From: Lunularia cruciata
Lineage: Eukaryota > Streptophyta > Marchantiopsida > Lunulariales > Lunulariaceae
Length of the DNA stretch: 64,000 nt
Reading direction: 5' to 3'
NCBI GenBank assembly: GCA_948567375.1
Contig: OX419762.1
Location: forward strand, 49,457,034-49,521,033
A program made the translations under genes and the position numbers. Below, one piece after another: positions 1-12,300 of the stretch (positions are counted from its first letter, which is position 1; every line of letters starts with the position of its first letter). The notes under the pieces are model-generated. The model ran no database searches. It had not been told where the DNA came from and saw only the letters and a list, made by a program, of their open reading frames with translations.

Positions 1-3000
1 TCATCCAAGGAAACTTTCGAAATCTTCTCCACACGCCAAATCTAAAACTTTGAGATCCAGATGTTTATAAGTATAACACGACTGCAATAAAATGTCACCT
101 AGTGAGAGCTGTTACGTTTCTTCTCCTCATTTCCAATCAGAGGATGGAAATACTGTGTCATACATATTTGGACAGACACATGAGTCTGCACTAAAATTCA
201 GCTCCAGAGTATCAAACTACATGGCAAGTTTAGAGAGTGCACATCTGAATTCTGTAAATCTATTAGGAATTGACAACCGTGGGCCAACGCCACTCAAATT
301 TGGGAATTCGGCAACATTTCTCATATTGGATTTGAAATGGTGTATCATACACTGTGAGTTATTTACCCGAGAGTTACTGATAATGGGATTGGAACATGTG
401 CAGCAAGTTTTGGATGGGTTATCGCTTGCGGAGGCGCTGTCACTCGACCTTCCGTGACGACGAATTAAGCAATCCGGACACGTTCCACGGTACAGCTGTT
501 TAGGGTCGTTGACGTCTGCACACGTTGCAAAGCTGACAGTCTTTCAAGATCTCACTTTGGCTCAGTACTCACATTGCAATGGTTAGATCCTTGTGAATCC
601 ACGATTAGGGCGAAATTGGACGTGAACCCGCCTGGGATTCGTCGATTCGGCAGCCTGATTCGGAGATGTCAACCTGGTTGGTGAAGCCCATTCACTTCGC
701 AGAAGTTTACTGCCGATATGTTAAAAATTGCTTTACTGTGTCGATCACCAACCTCTTGGGCCACCACGCCAACGATGCAGCATCATCTGCACTGCAGAGC
801 CCTGATCTCGCTTCATGCACCATGACCCTGCAGCATTGTTGGAAGGATTTGAGTTGATCATTCAAATCCTGTAGCGGCACTCTGCAACTCTGTCATGAGT
901 ACTGTTAATAGTACCTTTGTTGACCGCGGGACACGTCGAGGACTAGATACGCGCAGTGTCCTCTGTCTTGTCGTAGATCTTAATGCTTTAGATTCTTCCC
1001 GGCTCTGTCACCTACTACGCTGTCAAGCTGATGGTGCTCAAGACATTTACCAGTATTGCGTAATTTGTCATCTAGTGCGAGTCCTTTCATAGTGCGCTAT
1101 GTACTCGTGATCCATCCACTTGGTGAAATTGTGAGCATTGGACTTTTGTACGAGGACTTTGCAGAGACGATTGTTGGGGATCATCAGTCTCTCCGACTTT
1201 GCGATTACGCTTAGGTGAATGGCTTGACATTGAGGTGAATAATCCAAACAGCAAAATTCAGGCCTCTACAATCTGACAGTGAGGTATTGATCTTTATCCA
1301 TTCCAAGAAACTTTTTTGCAGACCATCAAATGTTTTGCGCAACTTCTTGGGTCCCCTATTTGTGAAATCCTAGGAACCGCTTAATAAAACTGAAAAAAGT
1401 AATGACTGTCTATATGTTGTGTGATGCATTCTGAGTGGTGAATTCGACCGGAAGTATCATGTATGTCAACTGACCAATCAATATGGGACAATGTCGAGCT
1501 TCACCTCGGAAGTTTCCACCGTGAATTTGAAAATTAACGAAGTATGAGTCGACAAGGACGATCCATAGGTGGAGATCAACTGCTTAACATGCATGGTGAT
1601 TCAGAAATGTAACATCCAGTCACCTTTCCTACAGTTTGCTCTCCACATCTCTCTGTTTCCCCTTACACTCTATTTCGCCCAGGGGTTATCACCATTCGCG
1701 GAGAAGAAAGATCTGTGGATCAGGAACGAATCAATCCGACCGGAGAAAAAGTACCATCTCTACGGCTGGAACATGCATGGTGCAACCACTGTGATAAGAT
1801 CAGTGCACTCGAAGAATGGCAACCTTGTCGCTGTTTCCGAAGAGTTAGTGAACTGATCATAGCTGTCAACGGACCCACAAGGTAAAGTATACTCTTTCTC
1901 GAATTAACCGACCCTACAACCTTGAAAGAGTGGAATAACGAATGTAAGGAAGCTTTGCAGTCTTCTCGTGAGTTCTCTAATCTCCAGCGAGAATTTCGTG
2001 AACAGATAGATATAGTACCAGTGACTAGACAATGACTCCTACAGTCGTATATGGGAGGGTTTACACTTTCTGGTGAAGTCAAAATTTCAATGTGTGTTAA
2101 GAGGCAGGGTCAGCAGCACGTTTTGGAGTGAACAGTTTCAAAAACCCCGATTTGTAGCCTTGATATGAAGCTTGATATCTCAGCCTAGGACTAGAAGGAA
2201 CGTCAACTTTGAGCTAGTGAAATTGAAGATTAGCATCCTGGTCACTGTATGACTGTTCAAAGAGTATCATTAGATTTGAAAGAAAGGGGAATATTGCTTT
2301 GGTTTATGAAATAGTTTTGCGCTATTTGATGTCACATCAAATAGCGGTAATCTGAAGATAGTGGTAAATTGAACGCCACGACTTCCAATTGTGGTCGCAC
2401 TCACCCTCCAGAGGTGGACCTTTAACTCCGTATATGTATGTATATGTGAAATCGGAAGGATACGAGTGACATCGTGCAACCACTTCCAAAGACTGCCCTC
2501 TAGACTAGGGAAGGACGTTAGTAGGGTTTAGTAGTTTCACAGCGTCTCTTATGGTGGTGGGGAGGCTGAGATAAGTTTGGTAAGCAAATTGCGTTTGCAC
2601 TCTCGTGTTTAGACCCGATCTTTGATAGTTGATAATGTTCCAGAAGCGGTTTGAACAATTCTGCTTCGCACAAGAAGTGGTCTATTTCAACAGCTTCTTT
2701 CAGTGTGTGCTCTTCGGAACATGTGATCTAGAAAAGACCTGAGATATTACTCCCCGTGTCAACGCTGGTCACTGTAGCTAAGGTCCATGTTCATAGGAAT
2801 GTTGCAATTACTTGTTTGCAGATGGTTAAAAGCAGGGTAAACTGAGTATAGCACACAGTTTCGACATAACTATCCGTCAATCTCAGTGTGCTCGAACTAT
2901 GCCTTCAGGAGAGTCGTAATGACTGATCATGACCAGAAAACGGACTGCTGTGTTTTCTTGAACTATGATAAAGTCCCAATTGTTAGGTCGCTTACCACAG

Positions 3001-3300
3001 GTAAGCGACCTAAAACAAATTTGGTGGGGACTCGTTTGACAGTTGGTCTGGCGCAGAGTACCACCTTGGTAGCAAAGCTGAATTTCCAACTTTTCTAACC
3101 TTTCCATAATCCATTATGTGAATTCGTGTAACAGTACACGGCAGGTGAGCAAAATGACTTAACCGCGCCGGAAAACTCTACTCGGTTTTCTGTGACTGCA
3201 ATCTGTGCAAGTCACGAACGGGCTTATGATAGGGTTAGCTTGCAGCCAGTATCGCTATTGATTTAGTTCAACCTTCTTGCAATTGGCAGTTTTGCAGGTA
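1..3300. other. Upstream region of the RG lyase gene, no confident gene
   Basis: No coding region could be supported here. The longest ATG open frame (92-457, + strand, 121 codons) has no recognisable domain and no convincing splice context. A probable 3' splice site (ttttgcag) ends at about position 3297, just before the RG lyase start codon, so part of this stretch is likely promoter and 5' UTR with a leader intron. A perfect 14-bp hairpin lies at 2983-3013 and is listed separately. Confidence 0.4.
2983..3013. repeat. Perfect inverted repeat, 14-bp arms, 3-bp loop
   Basis: The arms TTAGGTCGCTTACC (2983-2996) and GGTAAGCGACCTAA (3000-3013) are exact reverse complements around ACA. Beyond the arms the flanks (cccaattg on the left, caaatttggtgg on the right) keep imperfect complementarity. 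It could be a hairpin-forming RNA in the leader of the downstream gene, a small foldback element, or a cruciform. No function is shown. Confidence 0.8.
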
Positions 3301-3330
3301 TTGGGAAGAAATACTGCGTCCAAGTAAAGT

Positions 3331-6300
3331 ATGGCTGAGAAGGCTGTGCCGCAAGTAACCTTTCATGATAAAGGTCACCAGGTAATTTCACCGCTATTCA
3401 GTCATAGCAAGAACTACTGTAGTTTCGTAAAAACTGACTGCTTCTGCCAAATTATAAAATTGAAACTGCTCCTACAGGAAGTGTAATTCATTCTCATACT
3501 GCTTCTTCATCCAAACTGTTTACAATTGTCAAAGGTCTTTCAGCAGTTTTTGCGAGTTAACATTCCTATGAAACATAGATTTTTATGATGTCCTGGAAAG
3601 TGAAAAAAAGTTTATCAATAAAGTCCATCTTGCACATCTTACACAGTAACGTTTATACCAAAAATATGGATGCTTTGGCAATTGCTGCTTCAGCAGTACT
3701 GATTGGCCTTACGACCAAGAACTTCAAATAACAAAGGATTAGTAACCAAATGGTATCACGACAAGTGTGCTTTAAAAGTTACTCATTCATTGATCCTGTC
3801 CTGCTTGTGAGCACAGGTTGTATTGGACAATGGCATCGTTCAAGTCACAATCTCCAAGCCTATAGGAATCGTTACAGGCATCCGATATGGAGGAATAGAC
3901 AATCTTCTAGAGATTCACAACAAGGACACAAACAGAGGGTACGGGGTACTGGAAAAGTCTACCCCCTATTGTGCTTAAACTTGCCAAGTTTGTAGAGGTT
4001 TTAGATCAGAGGTGCTATCGCCGATTTGCAGGACTTGCTGTTTAGAGTTCATCACAGAATAGGTGATGTCTATAATAATGTCAATTACCGGGAAATTGAT
4101 GTTGCAGGTACTGGGATATGAATTGGAGTGAACCCGATGGAAAATGTGATAACTTTGATGTGTAAGTCCGATTGCCTATGTTGCTGGGTTACTGCATCGT
4201 TATCTGTGTAGTAAACAGGTGAAGAAAAAGGCTTTACGACATATATTTCATAGAAGCTTTGATAGGCCAGCGTGCATATCCCTGTTCAGGGAGCTGAAAT
4301 GCTTGAATCTTGTAGATTTCAGTACTCCATGCAGGGAAGGGGGAGGCGAGAGTTGTCTTGATGGAATTGTGCTGGCTTAACGAGTTCAGGAGATGGAATT
4401 GTGAGATAATCTGTTGACGGAGCAACATCTTGCAGGCCGTTTGGATCGAAGTTTGAGTTAGTTCACTTCGACGGAAATAAAGTCGAAGTTTCCTTTACTC
4501 GACCCTATGGTGCTGAACGGGAAAAACCTATGGTGCCTCTAACTATAGACAAGAGGTAATAGTGAAAGCAGAACATTAATTTAAGCTCGGTCATAGAATC
4601 ATATATCGTGGTTAACACACTGAATACCTATATTTTGGGGATATCTTATTGCTTTGAGTAGGTGTGTGCTATATCGAACTGTTTACTGGGAATTTCTCAT
4701 CCGAAACCAATACGTAGAATCTGTAGAATCTTGCCAATTACAGAGTCGAGTCGTAGTCAAGTTGGCTTAGAACTACTTCCAGCAGTTTGCTCAACAAAGT
4801 TCACAGCAGTCATTGTTGCTATCAGGTTTGTCCTCCTGCGAGGATCTTCAGGGTTCTATACTTACGGCATCTATCAGCGAGATGGCGGGTGGCGTGACTT
4901 CAACCTCAACCAAACTCGAATTGTCTTCAAATTGCGCAAAGACAGGTACAGTAAGTTTCACGCTACGAAGTATTGAGTTCCACTCTTAAAGACCATACTA
5001 CATGCTTGAAATGCATGATCTATTTATTTGTGTTCGATTTATTTGTTTTATTTGTGTATCTATTTATTTGTGTGTATTTGTGTTTATTTGTGCTCATTCC
5101 ATGTTCCAGATAGTTCAGTCTTCACAACCTTAGTCTACTTTCTTCATGTTGGTATTTGGGACTAGATCATCCACAGTTGATCTCGTAAGTTAGAATGTGG
5201 CTGGCTGCAGATTCTGAGCATCATAAATTGTAAGTGATAGCAGGAATTGAAAGAGAGACAGAGAGTTACAAGAGCTCACTGCGCTGGTGACATTGATAAT
5301 GAAAACTGGAGGATATATATAGGATAGATTTATATTCTAACCCAAAGGGTGTCTAACCTGGATGGGAAGCGACACAATTCTTTTCTACTCTTCTCTGTGT
5401 TAGGACTATAGTGAAGCTCTGTGTTAGATTACTATTCATGCGAGGTTATTGTTCACATGTTACTGTTCACTAGTTACTGTTCACACGACTTAAGCTAAAT
5501 ACAGAAGTTACACGTTCTGACTCCTGTGGATAGCAAAGGTATGCTCTCAAGTATGCCCATGTACAAGCTGATGTCATTGCTCTTCTTCTTCAAGAAGAGA
5601 TCAGTATGAAATATGAAGGTCTTGTAGAGCAAACAACTGCTCTAGCAGTCACGCAAGGCTTTACATATTCTTACAAAAACAAAGGTAAAGGCAAGGGGAG
5701 CTGGAAGAAAGAATCTCATGGTTTTTCTGGTCAGAACTCTTTCAACAGATCTTCTGGTTAGAATCCTTCCCTTGGTCAGAACTCTTTCAGTAGATCTTCC
5801 GGTCAGAATCACAGTTATTTCTCTACATCTTCTGGAGGAAATTCCTCCAGACCTTCTATCATCTGTCACTACTGTTTAAAGAAGGGACATCACATCAAAG
5901 ACTGTCGCAAGCGCATTGCTGATGGAAGGCAGAAAGGAGTCAAGGAACGCCATCACTCAAATGCCTCTACAATTCACCTCTCTTTGTACAATGTTGATGT
6001 TGTTCCTTCAGTCACTCAGGTCAAGCAATGGTACATCCACACTGCTGCTTCTCAGCACATGACCTGCCAACAAACCTGTTTCTTGGTCTATGAAGCATAC
6101 TCACCACCTAGACAAGTTTACTTGGCTGATGGTTCCAACATTGCTATTCTAGGCCATGGGACAGTTTCTGTTAAGCTTGCTTGTTCAGGGAACTCCTACA
6201 TGCTGGAAGATGTTCTACATGTTCCTTTGCTGAACAAGAATCTCTCTTCAGCACGTCAGTTGAGCAAGTCACATGAATCATTTCAGTTAAAGGTAACCAG

Positions 6301-9300
6301 CATTTTCCTTTATGATGATCTGCAGAATCTGATTGCATCCTGTCCCAGATTGGATGACTTTTGGCTTCCGGGAGAGTCAATTGAGCAACCTCAAGATGCT
6401 GCAATCTCTACATCAACTCAGTCTAAGTCATCTCAAGCTGCTGCAATCTCTCTTCGAACCAGGGATTCATCTTCTGCTATTACTTCCCTATGGCATCGAT
6501 GACTTGGGCACATCAGCAAGAGTCTACTTCAACTTCTACAAGACAAAGATCTGGTTGTTGGGATGGATCGGAACCATCCTAATTTGTTTCCTGTTTGGTC
6601 ACCTTGTCTTCATGGCAAGCAAACTCAAATTCCCTTACCTCAGGAAGGAGCCACTAGAGCCACTGTTCCATTGGCTCTCATCCATTCTGATGTTTGTGGT
6701 CCCATCTCTTCTGCTACCTACACTGGTTACAGATACTCTGTGACCTTCATTGATGATTACACAAAGTACACATTCTTATATATACTCAAGTTCAAACATG
6801 AATTTTTACTTGTTTTCAAGAATATGGGACCTATGCAGAGGCTCAACTCAATCAGAAGGTTCAGGTGCTGCGCTCAGACAACGGTGGTGAATACAACTCT
6901 GCATATTTTCATATTTTCTGCAAAGGCAAAGGTATCATGCGCCAGTTCAGCACTCCACATACTCCTCAGCAAAATGGTGTTGCTGAGAGAAAGAACAGAA
7001 CATTGGTGGAAGCAGTCCGCACTATGTTATTTGAGTCTAGACTCCCCACGCCTTACTGGGGAGAGGAACTACACACTGCCAACTTTCTGCAAAATCGAAG
7101 TCCTACCAAAGCCATCTCATCCGAAGTCACACCCTTCCAACTCTGGTTTGGTTATAAACCTAATCTATCCCTACTTCGCATTTTTGGGTGCATTGCTTGT
7201 GCACATGTTCCATCTTCTTCCAGATCTGAACTTGATTTTAAGTCTTCCAAGTGTATCTTCCTTGGTTATGATCAGGATAGTAAAGCTTACAGACTACAGA
7301 AGATATCTGATAACTCCATTTTTCTATCAAGAGTTCAGTTTCAGAAACATACCTATACTCATGAACATAAACAGTGTTCTGGCACTCAGGATGTTCAACT
7401 GGATTTCATTTGTCGGATCTATGATCCGACAAATGCATGTTAATAGGGGGTCAATTGATAGAACTGCTGATAATCCCGGAACTGGGATTATACAAGTACA
7501 TGGGCATACTTGAGAACACACCTTTGCTATCTACAAGATTCAAAACATGTAACTCATGTATTTAGCTTAAGTCGTGTGAACAGTAACTAGTGAACAGTAA
7601 CATGTGAACAGTAATCTCGCATGAACAGTAATCTAGCACAACGTTTCATTATAATTCTAACACCCCCTCTTAATGGACATTTTGTAATTGAATCTATAAC
7701 TCCTAGTGCATGACAAAACCTTGTATGCAGTTCTCTAGTCAATCCCTTAGTAAAAATGTCTACAGTATTATCTCTGGTGTCGCTCATGAAACAGAGATCT
7801 CCTTGTTTTCCACCTTTTCTCTGACAAAGTGGAATCTGATGTCTATGTGCTTTGTTCTCTCATGCTGCTTTGTTGGAGTAACAAGATCAATTCCGCTGTT
7901 GTTGTTGCAGTACAGTTTCATTGTTTCTCCAGGAAAACCCAGGTCACTTAACAAGCGCTTAAGCCATACTGCTTCAGTCACTGCCTTTAACAAGGCCATG
8001 AACTCAGCTTCAGTGCTGGATAAAGAAACAGAAGCTTGCCTTTTGCTCGACCAACAGACAGCTGCATTACAGAAGATAAAGCAGTACCCTCCTGTAGATC
8101 GTCTTGTGTCTTGATCTCCTCCCCAATCTGAGTCGGAGTACCCATGAATGCGAGTACTAGATGCACTGTCAGTTGGACCCTGTGACAGTGTACCTTGAAT
8201 GTACCGGAAGATCCTTTTGACAGCCTTCCAATGGTTCGGGCCAGGATTTGCCATATACTTGGCAACTGAATTGACAGCATAAGCCAGATCAGGCCTGGTG
8301 CTGACCATGGTCCACATCAAACTCCCCACTGCAGATTGGTAAGGTATTGTTTTCATATACTCTCTCTCTTGATCAGTTTTTGGACAATCCTGAAGACTTA
8401 ATCTCACTCCTGACTCTATAGGATTGTAAACAGGTTTACAGTCTTGCATATGAAAACGAGTAAGAATCTCTCTTAAATATTTCTTTTGAGATAGACTGAT
8501 CTTTCTTTGTCTTCTGTCTCTTGTAACTTGCAACTGAAGACAACGACTAATCTCTCCCAGATCAGTCATCTCAAAACCCTGTTTAAGAGCCTCTTTGACA
8601 GGGAGGAGAAGAGAAAGGTTATTGCTGGCAAGGATGCAGTCATCTACATAAAGAGGTAAGATGACAAAATGAGAACCAGAATGGAAGATATAGAGATTAG
8701 AATCAGTTCCAGAGTGCTTAAATCCCAAACCTAGTAAAAACTGATCAAACTTGTGATACCACTGTCTGGCATACTGTTTGAGACCATATAAAGCCTTGTA
8801 GAGCTGTAAAACCAATTGCCCTTGTTTAGTGGCTTGTTGCTGCTTGTGGTGGTCAAGAGTCAGCAATCCAGGAGGAATGTGCATTTAGATTTCTCAGTCA
8901 ATGTGCCATTGAGAAAAGCTGTTTTGACATCAAGAGCATGCACTTCCAAATCATTCAGAGCTGAGTACGCAAGCAGCACGCGAATTGTTGTCAATTTGAC
9001 AACAGGAGAGTAGGTCTCTGTGTAGTCAATACCTGGAACTTGAGAGAAACCACGAGCAACAAGTCTAGCCTTGTACCTTTGGATCAAGCCTTGTGCATTG
9101 TATATCTTCTTAAAACTGCACTTACAGGTGACTGCCTTGCAACCTGCTAGTAACTCAGTGATGACCCATGTTTGATTTTGCTCCATCGACTGAAGCTCAT
9201 CTTGAATAGCCTCAAACCATTTACTGGAATCAGGTCCAGCAATAGCAGTTTCATAAGTGTAAGGATCAGGGTGAGATGCAGAATAATGCACGCTTAGTGC

Positions 9301-12300
9301 ATTAGCAGACTCCAACAGTGCATCATATTTTCGAACTTGAGTGCGAACCCTGGTGCCTTGACGTACAGAAGGGGCTTGGACAGCATCTGGAGAAGGTAGA
9401 GGTTTTGGCCTCCCAGTGTAAACAATGGTAGAGGATCCTGAGGACCTGTGTGGAGTACCAGAACTAGACGGTAAGGACTGTAGTGAAGAAGGTAATGGAC
9501 AAGGAATTGTTGGAGCTGTAAGATTTTGGAGAGGAGGTGATTGAGACAGTATAGGAGTTGGTGAGGATAGATTATGGGTAGATTGAGAACTACATACAAG
9601 GTTTTGTCATGCACTAGGAGTTATAGATAATAGACAATTACAATACGTCCATTAAGAGGGGGTGTTAGAATTATAATGAAGGCATTGTGGTATATTACTG
9701 TGCACCCGTTACTGTTCACATGACTTAAATTGAATACATGAGTTACACGTTCTGACTCCTATAGATATCAAAGGTGTGCTCTCGAGTATGCCCATGTACT
9801 TATATAATCCCAGTTCTGGGATTATCAGCAGTTCTATCAATTGACTCCCTACTCACATGCATTCTCTCACACTCTGTTCATCTCCTGAAGCGATAACCAG
9901 AGCGCAATACCACAAGTTGACAATCAAAGAAATAATTACCCCTTAATCTCTATCTACTCTGTGATAAGAAGCTTACCACATATCCAGACAGCTTCAATAC
10001 TAGTACTGGACAAGGCTTATTCTGCTTCTGCAATGGACAAAGCCACCGACTTTTGCTTCTTGGATGTCTAGTTGACAATTCCCCTGAACAATAAAAAACG
10101 ATATTCTAAAGTGAATCTTCTGGTGTCTAGGTATCCAGAAACCACATGGAGCTCATGTATATCTTCTGTTCTAATAAATTCAAGTCCAACGTCTTAGCTA
10201 CTATACTATATAAGTAGCAAAAGATCCTTTTAACAGCTGTCTAGTATATAGTTCCTGGATTCAAAATAAACGGAGATACTATGCTTACAATATACAGTAT
10301 GTCCGGTCTGGTACATATCATTGTACATATTAGGCTTTCAATAGCCGTTTGAAAAGGTATGGACTCTATTTCTGCTTTCTCTGCCTTTGTCAGAATTTTA
10401 TAACTTTGTTACTTTTAGTTTTGGTTCTAAAGGTATATCTATCGACTCATAGATAGATATGTTGAATTTGTCAAGTTTCTCTTGCAAAGAATTTGCTTGA
10501 GTCACCCATATCCATCATTGCTGTCTGTAACGGTATATTTGCATTATGAGACATTTGATGAACTTGTTCTAGATCTTGAGCACAGAATATAGTGTTTGTT
10601 TTAGAAACATGATCAGTTCGATAGATGCATTCAGGAGTATGCAGTCGTCAATATAGAGTGCTAAGTAGAAATCTGCATCAACTCCATAATAAATGTAAAT
10701 ATTTTGACCTGCATTTGTTCAATTGAAACTGATTTGAAGCATTTATGAATCCTCTGATACCAATTATCTGGAGTATTATTTCAGATGATACAAGGATTTG
10801 TCTAGTTACAGACCAATGATTTGTTGGTAGAGATCTGTAAACCTTTGTGAAGTTTTATGTAGATTTCCTCATCAAGTTAATCGACGGAAGTAGCTTTCAC
10901 ATCCATCTGGTGTACTTCTAGATTGAATTATGCCTCTAATACGAACATAATTCGGGTAGATGTAATTTTCACTACAGGAGATAAGGTCTCTTTAAAATCT
11001 ACTCCATATACTTGGAGTAACTTTCGGCCACTAATCTGGTTTTATTTCGATTGATGGAACCATCTGAGTTGTGTTTAAGTTTAAAGACCCATTTACAACC
11101 AACAATATCTTTTACCTCTCGTTCATTCAATGAAGGTCCAAATGTTGTTTATCTCTGGAGACAAAAGTTTGTTTTTCATGGCTTTCTGCCATCGATCAAC
11201 CTCAGAATACTCCATATCATGTTTAAAGGTAGAGAGTATAGTTTTCCAAGGCTCTGTATAAGTCAACAAACTTTTATGTGTCTTTGTTTCTCTTCTTCGA
11301 GTCAAAACTGGTTATTTGTTCATTTCTAGATTAGGTCACCATCTTGATTAACTCTATCGAGGAAAATCATTTTCGAATTATCAATAGTATTCATAACATA
11401 GCAGATGCATATATATACCGGCTGTTCTCGTATACCTATATATATATATGCCTTGGCACTCATGAGTTTTCGAGCAGAAACTCGGGACGAGGAGTACTGA
11501 CAATTGTTCAGCTACTTCGACACTGCGTGAGGCACTGATGAAGTCGTTGGTGTTATCGTGGAGGTTTACTATGGCCGCCTTCTGCTTCCTTCAGTTGTTT
11601 AGCGAATCCGGACTCCAGTGTCCATAGCACTGGGAGTGATATACTTTATCCTGTCCTCTTACGCTTCGCTATAGTTACACTCTTACATTTCTACCCATTT
11701 CTGCTGCAATAATCGCGAAATGCTTGCTACTATCAAGCTCTCTTACATCCAGCTCTCTAACCCACGCTCGCGTTGGCCTTGCTGCTCTCGATTTCAACGT
11801 TGGCGTTGCTGCTCGCGATTTCACGTTCGTTATTGTCCATTAGCAGTTCTGTGTTCTCAATTTCTTGCACTTATGCCTTTGCTACATGTTACTTTTTTAC
11901 ACCTATACTTTTGCTGCAGGTTATTTTCGATGCATTTTGTACTAAAGCTTTCATACTACACTAGCACTGTCATTCATGTAAATGTTGTTTATCGAATATG
12001 TGCACTTGTGCACTTCATGAGTTCTGGATAACCCGTTCCCGAACGGCTTCTGCTCTCATTTACCAATATATACCGGCTGAACTCGTTTAGTTCAGCCTAT
12101 GCATCGTTGGGTTATGAATATCGCTGATAATTCCACGTTGATTATTTTCGATAGAATTATTCAGAATAATGAGTGCATGATCGTCTTTATTATCCTTATG
12201 CAATTGTACTGTTGAAACTCGTACTAGGAAGAGAACGTGTTGTTCTGGTTATATTTCAATGCCAGAGCCAACTTTTCCATTCTGAAGATCAATTCCATTT

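Larger units (their letters stand above)
5398..9871 (+). mobile_element. Composite Ty1/copia retrotransposon with inverted RT half, 5-bp TSD
   Basis: The outer ends are LTRs starting TGTTAG and ending CA, flanked by CTCTG at 5393-5397 and 9872-9876, a typical 5-bp target duplication. From the left: a 5' LTR truncated near 5563, the C-terminal part of gag with a zinc knuckle, protease and integrase on the + strand to about 7406; then a minus-strand block of LTR, polypurine tract, RNase H, RT and linker (7407 to about 9594); then a short + strand pol end, polypurine tract and the 3' LTR. Stops and frameshifts show it is dead. The order gag-protease-integrase-RT places it in Ty1/copia. Confidence 0.9.

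Noticed and set aside
1569-1856. Upstream second RG lyase copy (text HLYGWNMHG)
   Set aside because: The short resemblance to the lyase motif YDLYGWVPG is not supported by any neighbouring family landmark.
7408-7434. Rho-independent terminator or bacterial regulatory hairpin
   Set aside because: The context is a plant retrotransposon junction; the palindrome lies at a rearrangement breakpoint and has no T-tract.
9294-9614. Minus-strand 106-codon Leu-rich frame as a membrane protein
   Set aside because: It is a shifted frame of the copia integrase-RT linker; the correct frame is Ser/Pro-rich and leads directly into RT.
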